Positions 35,034 to 46,835 are shown, counted from the first letter of the stretch. The stretch is DNA of 64,000 nt from Telmatactis stephensoni (GCA_029948255.1 JALIZF010001940.1:1791501-1855500); one strand, 5' to 3'. A program made the numbers and translations. Notes: generated by a model from the sequence alone, not told the origin.

Positions 35034-35690
35034 ATATGAGGCCTGTTATTCTAAAAGGAGTCTTCTTCATTAATGATCATCGTTTTTCAAAATCTACTTA
35101 GTAACGAGCTTCGATAAGCCTCCTTTTCTGCTGACATGCCTCGCGGCGTCATGTCAAAAAAGTAAAGCTTGCGGTCAATGCACAAGAATCAAGCCCAGAC
35201 GGCTGCTAAAAAACGTTTTTCTTGACTGGTCTTATGTGAGAATGTAGTGTAGGCGCGCTTTTACCTCGTTGGCGAAAGTTGTTCATCGCACTTGCACAAT
35301 GTCGGCAGCCTTGTCAGTGTCGGACCTGGGTGGAGTTCAGGCAGGGTTCTACTGTGAATGAAATAACGAAAATCTTGGTGACAATTGTCGATCTGAATTT
35401 TGTCAATACAGCCAGAAAATTCTGGCTAGAATCTCCTTTTGCTTGCATAGCCTTAGCAATCAATGTAGTGTGTGCGCGCGTCATGCCTGGAATAGGGGTT
35501 TATGCGGATCAACAAGGTTTTCTTGACTGCTCTTATATGATATGAGGCCTGTTATCTTAAAAGCAGTCTTCCTGGTTAAGGCCCTTTTGATGGTCATCGT
35601 TTTTCAAAATCTGCTTAGTAACGAGCTTCGATAAGCCTCCTTTTGTGCTGACATGCCTCACGCCATGTCTAAAAACTAAAGCTTAAAGAA
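35034..35690 (+). repeat. Pair of direct repeats of about 130-150 bp
   Basis: 35034-35170 and 35536-35690 share ATATGAGGCCTGTTAT, CATCGTTTTTCAAAATCT, then TTAGTAACGAGCTTCGATAA and GCTGACATGCCTC, in the same order. The 365 bp between them has no long ORF. They might be solo ends of a small LTR-like or TIR element, or a local duplication. Confidence 0.7.
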
Positions 35691-35694
35691 ACTG

Positions 35695-36775
35695 TAGTGA
35701 TCCATGTGGTGATGGGTGTAATCTATGCTTTTGTTTTCCTTTGCTTTCAATTTCTAGCTACAAGGAAGATGTATGTTTTTTTTAATTATTATTAGGATTT
35801 TTTGTTTCTTCTTTGTACTTATGATGTAAAACGAATCCTGTAGTCCGGACCAGCCAATTACCGGAAAATAATCGCCCGACTTTCAAAGTGTTATTCAATC
35901 AGAGCGCGCGATTTCCATGGAAGTAGTTTGTTCCATACAATAATTCTTAGTACCCTTGTTTTTCGCCTAGGTTAAAGTATGCTAATTACAAAAACAAAAA
36001 CAAAACAAAACAAAACAAAAACAACACATGCTACACAAAATAAACAGCCCATATTTCAAATTTGCCAATATTTAGTACTGTTTTATTCATTTATGGAAAA
36101 CGGTTGTTGGGTATTTTGTAAAGCGAGCAATAATAGTGATCTAAACTTCATAAATTTTGCTATCGCCCACATCAAAAGAAAGGGCGATGAAACTCACTCG
36201 TTCCGTTGACTTTCTTACAATATTTCCGCTGGTAATTTCGATATACCAATCTCAAGAAGACTGTTGACCGCTTTTTGGATGAGATGCCAATTTTTTAGGC
36301 CAACTTATGAAACTTATTTCTTTTAAAATATTACAAATTTCTAATGTGAAGTTGGCTTATCAAAAAACTTGCCTCATTAAAATATAAAAGAACATGTTGT
36401 AAGAGTACTTTTTCTCATGATCTAAAAACTTCAATTTTGTATTTCCAGATGCTATTTTATATATCTATAAACATAAATATGTATTTCAATACCACGACGC
36501 TCTTGATTTTGGCTATATTTATTTATTCTTGTCAACATTCTCACTGGCCAGTTCGAATTCTTGTTTACTTGGCAGATTATGGTTGTCAGTCGAAGAAGCT
36601 TAGACTTTGATTGGTTTAATGCAAAAAAATTGAGTTGACATAACGGTCAAGAAGTAAATTTTAAGTAATCGCTTCCTCAGTCGAATAATCGCCCAGTTTG
36701 AATAATCATCCCATATTTGAGCTTCGAAAAAATAATTATCGCCCCGGGCGATTACTTTATGATATACGGTATATT
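35695..36775. mobile_element. Dispersed repeat copy 1 (inverse of 43.0-43.45 kb)
   Basis: 35695-36055 matches, in reverse complement, the sequence at about 43040-43445. Shared words include GGAAAATAATCGCCCGAC, CTTCTTTGTACTTATGATGT and CATGCTACACAAAATAAACA. Around 36680-36775, GCCCCGGGCGATTA may mark the other end. At the site of the CTTT tract in the other copy, this one has AAAAC units (35988-36015). Confidence 0.55.
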
Positions 36776-37593
36776 TATTTTTCCTTGTATATCAATCATT
36801 AAAAGTCTTGTGTAGATTGAGAGTCACTTGCATAAATATCGGTGAAAATTAGAGGTTAATTAAACTAAAGAGTCAAATAGACTCCATTCGAAATATTTTG
36901 GCTTCATATTCAAAAGCACGGTCGGTAAAAATTACTGATTTTAAAAATAATTTTATCCAAATTGTGTGAATGACGTCATCTCAAATAGTATCTCAATATT
37001 ACTCAACCATTTTTTGTTGTCTACGCTTTTTAGTCAAAATTTTAATCAAAAATGGTTCTTTACATTCATAGTTAAATTGTTCTTGTACTAGCCGATATTT
37101 AGTTACAAATTCGGCCGAGTCTCATTCAAACTGAATGATCTGAACTTAGCAACTCTCTACAGTTCTTAGGTAATTCAGTTCAACTTCATGATTTTAAGAA
37201 CTGTTTTGGTTTTCAGACTCGTGCTATATTATCATATGTGACATATTTTTTACGTAAAATAAAATGTGCAATAATGATCTTGCATAATAATAGGCGCTCA
37301 AAACAAAGAGCCAGAGATACGTTTTCCAATTTGCCATGTTGCCCACATAAACATTTTTCTATGAAAGAAGACAACTTTCATGAAAATGGAATCAGATATC
37401 AAATTGTGGCAGATTTTCATGTTTTAGCTATGGAGACGAAGGGTTTTAACAATATCACAACTAGCATCTTTCCTTGCCATTATCAATTGTAGTTCTAACC
37501 GTCGAAGCATTATTAAATTGAAGTCTCTACACTCTAAACGTGACGTTTGGTTCAGTTAGAGGACTGCTTTTCGTTTCAATCAGGTCCTCGTTT
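36776..37593. other. 3' flank of GPCR copy D, no other gene
   Basis: No supported gene. The ORF at 37238-37492 has no recognisable content. The DNA near 36960-37150 resembles the 3' flanks of copies C, E and G (TCATTTGA-type and ACTCAGCC-type words in inverted orientation), so the duplication unit extends beyond the coding region. Confidence 0.45.
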
Positions 37594-38517
37594 CTATATT
37601 AGCTGAACCAAAGCATTACGAATTTCTTCGATTCTCCAACAATAAATAAATGGATTCAACACACTGTTTAGCAGTACAAGTGTGTTAGCTAACTGTACTG
37701 CATAGCGCCGCTCTATTCCCATATTTATCCCCGAAGCCCTAAGCCCGTCATCTACAAGGAAGAAGATCAAACCAGGCAGAAAACACACTAGAAATACACC
37801 CATGATAAAGTAAATGGTTTTGACGGATTTCTTGTATCTCTGCATGTTCATGGTTGGTTGTTGTGGTTGTTGTTGGGTAGCTTGGATCTGTGCGACGTGG
37901 TGTCGAATTGCTCGAGAAATTTTCAGCATCAGACAAATATCAAGAATAACGATCATCAGTGTAAATACTACATCGGTGATTAATAGCCAAGTTATTTCGT
38001 TTGCAAGTACAAAACTCCACGACAAACTAACAACCCAGATTATTATGACAACTGTATAAGATCGCTTGGTTGTGACAAGTTGTTGGTACCTCAGAGGGAA
38101 GTGAAGAGCAAGATATCGATCGATAGTGATGGCGGTAACTGTGAGAAGAGAACCACTTATTAGAACGCTGGCCATTCGGTGGTATATGTTCGAGCTGGTC
38201 TCATACAAAGAAGAATTCTTCATCAACCAGGCAATCAAATGACAGCAATATATCGGCTGCGTCACTACACCGACGATCAAGTCTGAAAATACCAAGCTAA
38301 GAATTAGAATGTACGAAGGCGTCCTCAAAGAAGCTGTTTTCACAAAAACCAAAATGATCAAAGCGTTTGAAAGCGCTGCAAGGATACAGCTAATAGAATT
38401 GATTACTATCACAAAATACAAGAAGTTTCGGAAGTGCAAATTGGTTTCCAAAAGCAGAACCAAGTTGTCAAACTTGCTCAATTCTTGTGTCGTGGAATTA
38501 GAATTGCTCATTTTCAT
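37594..38517 (-). CDS. Orphan class A GPCR, melanocortin-like architecture (copy D, inverted)
   Basis: The only family copy on the minus strand. I take the first ATG, at 38517; a second at 38511 corresponds to the start of the paralogues. The open frame extends further upstream, but only from GTG. The protein is 305-307 residues with N-terminal NST sequon, TM2 SDLIVG, IDRYLALHFPLRYQQ at TM3, CFLP in TM6 and NPFIY in TM7. The TM3 disulfide cysteine and TM5 proline are absent, as in the rest of the family. It stops at VQLI through TAG where copies F and A have CAG, losing the C-terminal 20-25 residues including the ETSL-type ending. Helix 8 is mostly kept, so it may still be functional. Confidence 0.85.
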   Translation of the reverse strand: MKMSNSNSTTQELSKFDNLVLLLETNLHFRNFLYFVIVINSISCILAALSNALIILVFVKTASLRTPSYILILSLVFSDLIVGVVTQPIYCCHLIAWLMKNSSLYETSSNIYHRMASVLISGSLLTVTAITIDRYLALHFPLRYQQLVTTKRSYTVVIIIWVVSLSWSFVLANEITWLLITDVVFTLMIVILDICLMLKISRAIRHHVAQIQATQQQPQQPTMNMQRYKKSVKTIYFIMGVFLVCFLPGLIFFLVDDGLRASGINMGIERRYAVQLANTLVLLNSVLNPFIYCWRIEEIRNALVQLI

Positions 38518-38632
38518 TGACGACTTTAAGCTTCGGGCTGAAGCACTTTTCTTTCGCTTTGAAAAGGTACTGTCGACTGAGTTCACAGCGCTTGCTTGTT
38601 CAATGGAGGCTTTTCTATAGAACTTACTAGAT

Positions 38633-38645
38633 CTTTGTATAAAAG
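38633..38645 (-). promoter_or_regulatory. Conserved inverted motif upstream of GPCR copy D
   Basis: On the minus strand CTTTTATACAAAG, about 120-135 bp before the start. It has one change from the CTTTGATACAAAG found at copies E, F and G. Confidence 0.35.
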
Positions 38646-38649
38646 TTCA

Positions 38650-41249
38650 AATGTTGCGAAAATTAAAATGTTTATACGTTGACCGAAAGCTGCTGAGATT
38701 TTAGCTTAATTGTAGATGACAACCGTTCGAAGAGTTTTCTGGAGTGCAATGAATTCCTTTTTAGAAGAGGCACGAAAATGATCAGCCAACAATCTACTTT
38801 TGATATATTTGATGAGTCAAGGTCAGGTGGAGTCTTTGGAAAAATGAAATGCTAATTATGATTTCTCCACCGTTAAACCGAAACCTCGTTCTCATAATTG
38901 CTTTTTCCGTGACAACGTAAAGACGTGTTGCTGTCAATTTCGGGGAACAATGTTTTCGAAGAGAATTGAATGACCAAATATTCAAATGCGATCATGTGTT
39001 GATGGAGAGGAAGACGAGTTAAATTAATTGCGTAGGAAGATCTGCTGAGAAAATCCTCTCATTATGTATATAATCTTTTATGGATGCTAAACAAAAAATT
39101 TTATTTCACTCTTCGTTTTAATTAAAATTTCCAGAAAACAAGGGAACCATGGTTAAGTAATCAACGGTATCATATTTTTGGTTGATAACTAACAAACATC
39201 CTAAAAACAATCTTCTCTTTAAGTGAAGTTTGTTTGTTTATTTTTAATGACTAATGTTTTATAAGTAGTTTTCAGTGAACAAGTTTGTTCTTGTAAATTA
39301 AACCATAATTTGTATATTCATGATCGAAAGTGTGCGGATTGAAATCGCTACAAGTCACCAGTTATAGTTTGTTTATAACTATACGTATATATTTCTATAT
39401 TAACAATTTTTATGATTAAAATAAAGTAATGATATTAAATAATATTAAATAATGCTAAAAAAAGATACTAAATAATACTGTGTTCAAGTAAATTTTTGGC
39501 AGCAAGAAACAATTAAAAAATTCAAGTGATAACATCATCTACTTCAACTGGCATTTTAATGCAAAAAACATCTAATAATTTGAACCTCCCTCAGGGAGGT
39601 GAAAAAAGAGTCTTTTTAATGGTAGATCTCACAATCAAGCATGAACAATCAAGGAAGTTGTATTATATAAAGAAGGTCAAACCGGGAAATAGTTTTTCAA
39701 TTCTGAGTGGAAACTATTAACGATATGAATATTAAAAACTTTTCTTCTATAAAACAATACCGAGAAATTTTGGTTTTAAAAAACTATTAAATAGAAAAAT
39801 AGGGTTGCGTGACCGTTATCAACTACTTCCAATTTAGATGCCAAAATATTTGATAATTTTTAACCCTTCTCTTTCGAGTAAAATTGCTTTTGATTTCTTA
39901 AGTCCTGGATCAAAATGTCAAGTACGGTTTAAACTAATTCTCAAGTTTGACTCAGTTTCTTAGTCTCAAACTGATTAATAGATCATGAGCTTATATTCAG
40001 TAAAAAAAAGTATGCAGTTGTGATCATGTATAGTGTCTTGAAAGCGGACGAAATCGTCATGCAGAATCGCACGATTTGATATATTTGATATGAATTGAAA
40101 TGCCCATAACAGTAGAATCCGACTACTTATGCGGTTCGCACATACTAAATCACAAAGAAAACAGGGTAAAATGGCTAAGTGAGTCAAAATAACGGGTGAA
40201 ATTTAGTGTTTCAGTTCCTCTTATTCAAAAGATAAGAATTAAAGTGATCAAATATTTGGCAAGTAGCCTAATTCCAATTGATGATGATAATATTTAAAGA
40301 CTCGGAAAAATACGTACTCGACTCGTAAAATATCAGCCCGCAATAGGTGGATCTTTGTTTACAATTTTTGCTCATTAGCATAAACATTTCTCTTTTCAAC
40401 CAAATAAACACCAAATCACCTCTGAATATTGAAAGGGCATGGCAAAACTAGCTTTCTTTGTAAATTTGAGCGTGCCAAAAGCAATAATTTTTGCGTGATG
40501 CAGTTTTAAAAACTCTAAATTTTACAGAGAATGTATGGGCTCGTTTTTATGGTTTTAATTTACAAGAACAAACTTGTTCACTGAGAACTACGTATAAAGC
40601 ATTAGTGATAAAAAATGAACAAACAAACTTCACTTAGCGGAAGGCTTGCTTTCAGTTTGTTTGTTAGCAATGATCACCCAAAAATATGATATCATTGCTT
40701 AATTGACCATGGTGGTGGTACTATCGTGTCCTTGGTTTCTGAAAACCAGTTAAAAAATTTAATTAAAACTAAGAGTTAAATATAATCTTCTGTTAAACAT
40801 CCGTAAACGACATCTATATAATGAGAGGATTTTCTCAGCAGATCTTCCTACACAATTTAACTTGTCTTTCTCTCCGTCAACATCGCATTAAAATAATTGG
40901 TCACTCAATTCTCTTGGAAAACCTCAATCGCTGAAATTGACAGGCACGCTTTTTTTATTTTGTCAAGCGAAAAGCAATTTATTAAAACGAGGCTTCGGTG
41001 TAACACTGGACAAATCATAATTGGCGTTTTGGTTCCCACAGCGTTCACTTGACCTCACTGCTCATAAAAATTGGCATCTACTTCCCATCACATATTTCAA
41101 AAGTAGATTGTTGGCTGATCACTATCGTTCCTCTTCAAAAGATAAATTCACTGTATTCCACAAAACTCTTCCAGCGATTGTCATCTTCAAGCTAAGGGCT
41201 AAGAAGTTCTTGGTCAATTTATAAACATTTTATTTTCGCAACATTTGAA
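38650..41249. other. Head-to-head spacer between GPCR copies D and E, with inverted homology
   Basis: 38.8-39.3 kb and 40.55-41.2 kb are inverted relatives. They share GAACAAGTTTGTTCTTGTAA in opposite orientation, plus CAAACTTCACTTA and the GATATCAT...AATTGACCATGG stretches. The copies D and E and their upstream DNA therefore form a large inverted duplication. The middle (39.5-40.5 kb) has no supported gene. Confidence 0.55.
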
Positions 41250-41262
41250 CTTTGATACAAAG
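41250..41262 (+). promoter_or_regulatory. Conserved CTTTGATACAAAG motif, GPCR copy E
   Basis: Exact motif 162 bp before the ATG at 41412, identical to copies F and G. Confidence 0.4.
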
Positions 41263-41411
41263 ATCTAGTAAGCCCTATAGAATTAAAAACCTCACTTCAT
41301 GAACAAGCAAGGAAGCAAGCTCAGTGAACTTAGTCGACAGTGCCCTAGTTTGGAAACGAAGGAGACGTCTAGCTGAGAAGTGTTTTATCCCGAAGTTGAA
41401 TGTGACTGAAA

Positions 41412-42403
41412 ATGAATAATTCCACGACACCACGATTGAGCAAGTTTGACAACTTGGTTCTGGTTTTGGAAACCAATTTGCACTTCAGAAACTTCTTGTA
41501 TTTTCTGATAGTAATTAATTCTATCAGCTCTGTCCTTGCAGCGGTTTTAAATATTTTGATCATTTTGACTTTTGTGAAAACAGCTTTTTTGAGGACGCCT
41601 TCGTACATTCTAATATTTAGCTTGGTATTTTCAGACTTGATCGTCGGTGTAGTGACGCAGCCGCTTTATTGCTGTCGTTTGATTGCATGGTTGATGAAGA
41701 ATTCATCTTTGTATGGAACCAGCTCAAACATATACTACCGAATTGCCAGTGTGCTAATAAGTGGTTCTCTTCTCACAGTTACCGCCATCACTATCGATCG
41801 ATTTCTTGCTCTTCACTTCCTTCTGAGGTACCAACAACTTGTCACAACCAAGCGATCTTACACAGTTGTCATAATAATCTGGGTTGTTAGTTTGTCGTGG
41901 AGTTTTGTACTTGCAAACGAAATAACTTGGCTATTAATCACCGATGTAGTATTCACATTGATGATCGTTTTCCTTGACATTTTTCTGATGCTGAAAATTT
42001 CTCGAGCAATTCGACACCACGCAGCACAGATCCAAGCTATCCAACAACAACCACAACAACCAACCATGAACATGCAGAGATACAAGAAATCCGTCAAAAC
42101 CATGTACTTATCATGGGGGTATTTCTAGTGTGTTTTCTGCCTGGTTTGATCTTCTTCCTTGTAGATGACGGGCCTTAGGGCCTCGGGGATAAATATGGGA
42201 ATAGAGCGGCGCTATGCAGTACAGTTAGCTAACACACTTGTACTGCTGAAACAGTGTGTTGAATCCATTTATTTATTGTTGGAGAATCGAAGAAATTACG
42301 TAATGCTTTGCTTCAGCTAGTACAGAGAGGAGGAACCAGAAATGAAGAGCAGTCGTCTACTCGTACGACTAACCGAACCAAACGTGTAGAGACTTCACTT
42401 TGA
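41412..42403 (+). pseudogene. GPCR family copy E, late frameshifts
   Basis: The first 230 codons are intact and very close to copies C and F (MNNSTTPRLSKFDNL, SDLIVG, IDRFLALHFLLRY, MLKISRAIRHH). At 42110 one T is missing from the TACTTTATC stretch seen in the paralogues and the frame ends as MYLSWGYF. Three more single-base differences follow: GGGCC near 42175, an additional A near 42249, and AAATTACG near 42295. Only these interrupt TM6, TM7 and the ETSL tail, which is otherwise preserved to TGA at 42401-42403. Four 1-bp indels confined to 200 bp in an otherwise nearly perfect gene suggest either a young pseudogene or poor assembly. Confidence 0.75.
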
Positions 42404-42479
42404 TAATGCTTCGAGTAAGAGCTACAATTAAGAATAGTCAACAAGAAAAGATGCTAGTTGTGATATTGTTAAAACCCTC

Positions 42480-42567
42480 CGTATCATTATGATGACCCAG
42501 TGGTCGATTAGTCCTTGACTAAACTGGTCACCATCGTTAAATAAAGTTTATTATTATTATTATCATT
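42480..42567 (+). mobile_element. SINE/LINE 3' tail with TAAATAAAGTTT and (ATT)n
   Basis: Short segment ending CATCGTTAAATAAAGTTT then ATT units. It is the third copy in the window of the TAAATAAAGTT tail followed by a microsatellite. It lies in the 3' region of copy E and is absent after copies F and G, where CCCTCCGTATCATTA leads directly to GCTAAAACATG. Confidence 0.6.
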
Positions 42568-43039
42568 AGCTAAAACATGAAATCTGCCACAACTTTAAAA
42601 TTGATTTGATAATTGGTTCTATTTTCATGAAATTTTTCCTTAGTATTTTAACATAATTTCTATGTGGGCAGAGAACGTGGCAAATCGGAAGTCTGGCAAT
42701 TGTTTTGATTGCCTGTGATTAAACAAGATCGGCCAAAGCGGAAACTTCGTTTCAAAACAAAGTTCTGTACATTTTGTTTTATTTAAAAATGCGTTACACA
42801 TATGATAATATAGCATGACTCTGAAAACCAAGACAGTTCTTAACATCGTGAAGTTGAAATTACATAAGAACAGTAGAAAGTCTTACTAGTTCTTAAGCAC
42901 ATTGTTTGAATGAGACTCGGCCAAATTTCCTAGTGGAACGATTTAACTATGAATGTAAAGAACCACTTTTGCTTAAAATTATGATTTAATAGCATACACT
43001 ACAAAATATGGTTGAGTAGATGATGTCATCTACTCACAA
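42568..43039. other. 3' flank of the GPCR family, no gene
   Basis: Similar to the flanks after copies F and G (TTTATTTGATA, TTCATGAAA, CAAAACAAAGTT words). It is part of the duplicated unit. Confidence 0.5.
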
Positions 43040-43081
43040 TTTGGATAAATATGCACTGTTTATTTTGCGTAGCATGTTTTT

Positions 43082-43161
<80 letters not shown>

Positions 43162-43162
43162 T

Positions 43163-43254
<92 letters not shown>

Positions 43255-43445
43255 ATAATTAGCATACATTTGGCTAAGAGCTTTGAAGGTCGGGCGATTA
43301 TTTTCCGGTAATCGACTGGTCGATTCAAAACTGTCTTCGTTTTACATCAGAAGTACAAAGAAGAAATTAGAAAACCGAATAATAATTAAAATAACACATA
43401 TATGCCTTTGTGGCTAGAAATGGAAGTAAAGGAAAACAAAGGTGT
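43040..43445. mobile_element. Dispersed repeat copy 2 with (CTTT)n
   Basis: Reverse complement of the 35695-36055 repeat. It contains GGTCGGGCGATTATTTTCCG at 43288-43307 and the ACATCAGAAGTACAAAGAAG stretch that matches the other copy. Confidence 0.6.
43077..43254. repeat. (CTTT)n microsatellite, about 44 units
   Basis: TTTC/CTTT tract of 178 bp with one additional T near 43161 that shifts the phase. It produces Phe-Leu-Ser and Lys-Glu-Arg frames that are not genes. Confidence 0.98.
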
Positions 43446-44565
43446 AAATAAATTACACGTGAAAGCACTAAAAAAGCCACAAGGTCTGGATCACCACAAT
43501 GTTTTAACAAAATATTGACAACTTCAAAATGCTATTCAGTTTGTCAGGTTCTATACGATAAGAGGACAAAGTGTCCTCAAAACCACCCAAAAATATAAAA
43601 GCACATTGCAGTCTCACAAACATACTGTTGGCGGAACTGAACAATCAAATTAGAACTTACAGTTTTGAGTAGAAAAGTCATATGTCAATCTTGCATCTTT
43701 GAATTCAGTTAGGACTCAATGCCAAGGATATTTTTCTGTTATTGATGACCAATTGATTTGATATATGCAATTTTTCAGGTTCATTTAGCTAGTTCAATGC
43801 CATAAAGGGTGGGACAAGACACCACACCAGCCCATCACGAGTTTACGGACCAACAAGTGTCCAACTCAAAATGTCATTCATTAAGATTCAACTTATCATT
43901 TTAAATAAGCTACAAAAAGCTTAAAAGTCATCTAAGAGTTTCATTTGTGACCCTTGAGTTTGAAGTACAGTTAGAAATTTTGTTTTTGAAGCATTTATTA
44001 CTAAGAAAACTACCTTTACTACTGGTATTATAATTTTTTTTTTTGTGAGCTTACAAAAAAGGCGGGAATCCAGCCGCGCGTGCGTGTAAACCGGAAATAA
44101 ATTATCCAAATGCTAGAAAAGATGAAAAAGGTTTAAAAATGCCATATTATTTAAACTTCTTATTAACCTCGTTAGCTTGGTCATTATGGGAAAATATCAG
44201 TCCTCGGTCTTTTATATACATTTATATATGTTTATGTACTGTCAATACCATGGTCTGTTTTTTTTGTCTTCGTCCTTTTTTTCTTTTTCTTGACCACTTC
44301 ATAGCTACTGACTACTGAACTTGATCTACTGCGTGTGTGTGTTTTTACAAAGACAATTCTATAAATACTGCTTAGTAAACATGTTGTTACACGTCATAAT
44401 TCAAGGTAACTCAAGGTCAGTCACTACTACGTAATACATCATGCGACTAACTCATGACGAAACATGTTAAGACCTATTGAAAATCAATTGCTGACTAATA
44501 AAATAGGTGTTTTAAGACTGATCAAAATATCACTGATGAAATTCTTAAAATGTGCTCGGTAACAA
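43446..44565. other. Intergenic, nothing recognised
   Basis: No gene supported; a 62-codon ORF (43921-44109, minus) has no recognisable content. Confidence 0.4.
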
Positions 44566-44734
44566 AAGTAGACAACTGGCTGGTCATCGTGCATCCTGCC
44601 TCTAAACAATTCATTACAAACACTTTCATTTCATACACTTGCTAGAAAACACTTGGACGGTGATAGTCGTCCACAAGCCCTCAGCAGTTTTCGATAAATT
44701 TACCTCTTTTATCATTATTTTTGGGACATTTGTA

Positions 44735-44747
44735 CTTTGATACAAAG
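44735..44747 (+). promoter_or_regulatory. Conserved CTTTGATACAAAG motif, GPCR copy F
   Basis: 154 bp before the ATG, followed by GATCAAGTGAGCTCCAAGAA, which is also conserved before copy G. Confidence 0.4.
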
Positions 44748-44888
44748 ATCAAGTGAGCTCCAAGAAAAGAGAAAAGAAAAGCCTAAAGCGACAGAAGAAA
44801 CAAGCTTAAGTAACTCAGTTGAATCTACAGTGCCTTTTCAAAGCGAAAGAAAAGTGCTTCAGCCAGAAGCTTAAAGTCGTCAAAGAAA

Positions 44889-45878
44889 ATGAACAATTCT
44901 ACGACACAAGAATTGAGCAAGTTTGACAACTTGGTTCTGGTTTTGGAAACAAATTTGCACTTCAGAAACTTCTTTTACTTTCTGATTGTAATTAATTCTA
45001 TCAGCTCTGTCTTTGCAGCAGCTTTAAATATTTTGATTATGCTGACCTTTGTGAAAACAGCTTCTTTGAGGACGCCTTCGTACATTCTAATTCTTAGCTT
45101 GGTATTTTCAGACTTGGTCGTCGGTACAGTGACGCAGCCGCTATATTGTTGTCATTTGATTGCCCTGTTGATGAAGAATTCATCTTTATATGGAACCAGC
45201 TCGATCATATACCGTCGAATGGCCAGTGTGCTAATACCTGGTTCTCTTCTCACAGTTACCGCCATCACTATCGACCGATATCTTGCTGTTCACTTGCATC
45301 TGAGGTACCAACAACTTGTCACAACCAAGCGATCATACACAGTTGTCATAATAATCTGGGTGGTTAGTTTGACACGGAGTTTTATACTTGCAAACGAAAT
45401 GATTTGGCTATTAATCGTCGATGTAGTATTCACATTGATGATCGTTTTCCTCGACATTTGTTTGATGCTGAAAATTTCTCGAGCAATTCGACGCCACGTC
45501 GCACAGATGCAAGCCCAACAGCAACCACAACGGCCAACCATGAACATGCAGAGATACAAGAAATCCGTCAAAACCACGTACTTTATCATGGGTGTATTTC
45601 TAGTGTGTTTTCTGCCTGGTTTGATCTTCTTCCTCTTGGATGACGGGCTCAAGGCGTCAGGGATAAATATGGGAATAGAGCGGCACTATGCAGTGCAGTT
45701 AGCTAATACACTTGTACTGCTAAACAGTGTGTTGAACCCATTTATTTATTGTTGGAGAATCGAAGAAATTCGTAATGCTTTGTTTCAGCTAATACAGAGA
45801 CGAGGACCTGCCAGAAATGAAGAGCAGTCGTCTACTCGTACGACTAACCGAACCAAACGTGTGGAGACTTCACTTTGA
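44889..45878 (+). CDS. Orphan class A GPCR, melanocortin-like architecture (copy F)
   Basis: Intact single exon, 329 residues. N3 lies in an NST sequon. TM1 is VFAAALNILIMLTF, close to copy E. TM3 carries a full DRY (IDRYLAVHLHLRYQQ), unlike the DRF of copies C, E and G. TM4 differs at LTRSFILANEMIW. TM6 has CFLP and TM7 has NPFIYCWRIEEIRNALFQLI. The C-tail RTTNRTKRVETSL ends in a Thr-Ser-Leu class I PDZ-ligand-like sequence, shared with copy G and, in frame-corrected DNA, with copies A and E. Predicted plasma-membrane receptor; ligand unknown. Confidence 0.9.
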   Translation: MNNSTTQELSKFDNLVLVLETNLHFRNFFYFLIVINSISSVFAAALNILIMLTFVKTASLRTPSYILILSLVFSDLVVGTVTQPLYCCHLIALLMKNSSLYGTSSIIYRRMASVLIPGSLLTVTAITIDRYLAVHLHLRYQQLVTTKRSYTVVIIIWVVSLTRSFILANEMIWLLIVDVVFTLMIVFLDICLMLKISRAIRRHVAQMQAQQQPQRPTMNMQRYKKSVKTTYFIMGVFLVCFLPGLIFFLLDDGLKASGINMGIERHYAVQLANTLVLLNSVLNPFIYCWRIEEIRNALFQLIQRRGPARNEEQSSTRTTNRTKRVETSL

Positions 45879-46658
45879 TAATGCTCCGAGTATAGCTAAG
45901 AAATACAATTAAGAGCAGTCAGCAAGGAAAGGTGCTAGTTGTGATACTGTTAAAACCCTCCGTATCATTAGCTAAAACATGAAAATCTTGCATAACATTT
46001 AAAATTTATTTGATACTATGAACTAGTAACTAGTTCCGTTTTCATGAAAGCTTTCTATATAATTTCTTTGTTGGCCGGGGAAAGTGGTAAATCCGAAGTC
46101 TGGCTATTGTACTGTTTTGATTGCCTGTGAGTAGACAAGATCGGTCACAGCAGAAACTTTGTTTCAAAACAAAGTTTTGCACACTTTGTTTGATTTAAAA
46201 ATACGTTACCCATATGCTGATATATATCATCAGTCTGAAAACCGAGATATTCCTTAAAATGGTGAAAAATCTGCAACAATTTGATCTGCCGGATGCTCTG
46301 CTAAATTAGCTTCAACTTTATTCTGAGCATCCTTTACTTTTTAGATGTTTTATGTGCATTTGTAAATTGTTATGTTAATTTATGGTAATAAAGTCGAAAA
46401 AGTCAAATCTACCTCATTTTTATGAAATTTGTCTTCTTTCATATAGCGAAAGTTCTATGTCGGGAACGTGTAAAATGAGAAAACCTACCTCTGGCTGTTG
46501 TTTTGAGCGCCCGAGATTATACTCACTAATCAATTATTGGTTAAAACAAGGATCCGATACGTCAAACAATTGAGAAGTCATAATGAGCATTTTCATTTTC
46601 CCTAAGCGTATACTTGACCTTATTATTCACGATGACTCATGCTGCGATATATCGAAAG
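45879..46658. other. Spacer between GPCR copies F and G
   Basis: 3' flank of copy F, then unique DNA with a 63-codon ORF (46382-46573) of no recognisable content. Confidence 0.45.
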
Positions 46659-46822
46659 TAGACAACTGGCTGGTCATCGTGCATCCTGCTTCTAAACAAT
46701 TCATTGCAAACACTTTCATTTCATACACTTGCTAGAAAACACTTGGAGTGATAGTCGTCCACAAGACCTCAGCAGTTTTCGATAAATTTACCTTTTGTGT
46801 CATTATTTTCGGGACATTTGTA

Positions 46823-46835
46823 CTTTGATACAAAG
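46823..46835 (+). promoter_or_regulatory. Conserved CTTTGATACAAAG motif, GPCR copy G
   Basis: 154 bp before the ATG at 46977, the same spacing as in copy F. Confidence 0.4.

Noticed and set aside
38517..38586. N-terminal extension of GPCR copy D
   Set aside because: The additional codons begin with GTG, not ATG, and correspond to 5' UTR in the paralogues.
43020..43328. Phe-Leu-Ser and Lys-Glu-Arg repeat ORFs
   Set aside because: Translation of the CTTT microsatellite.
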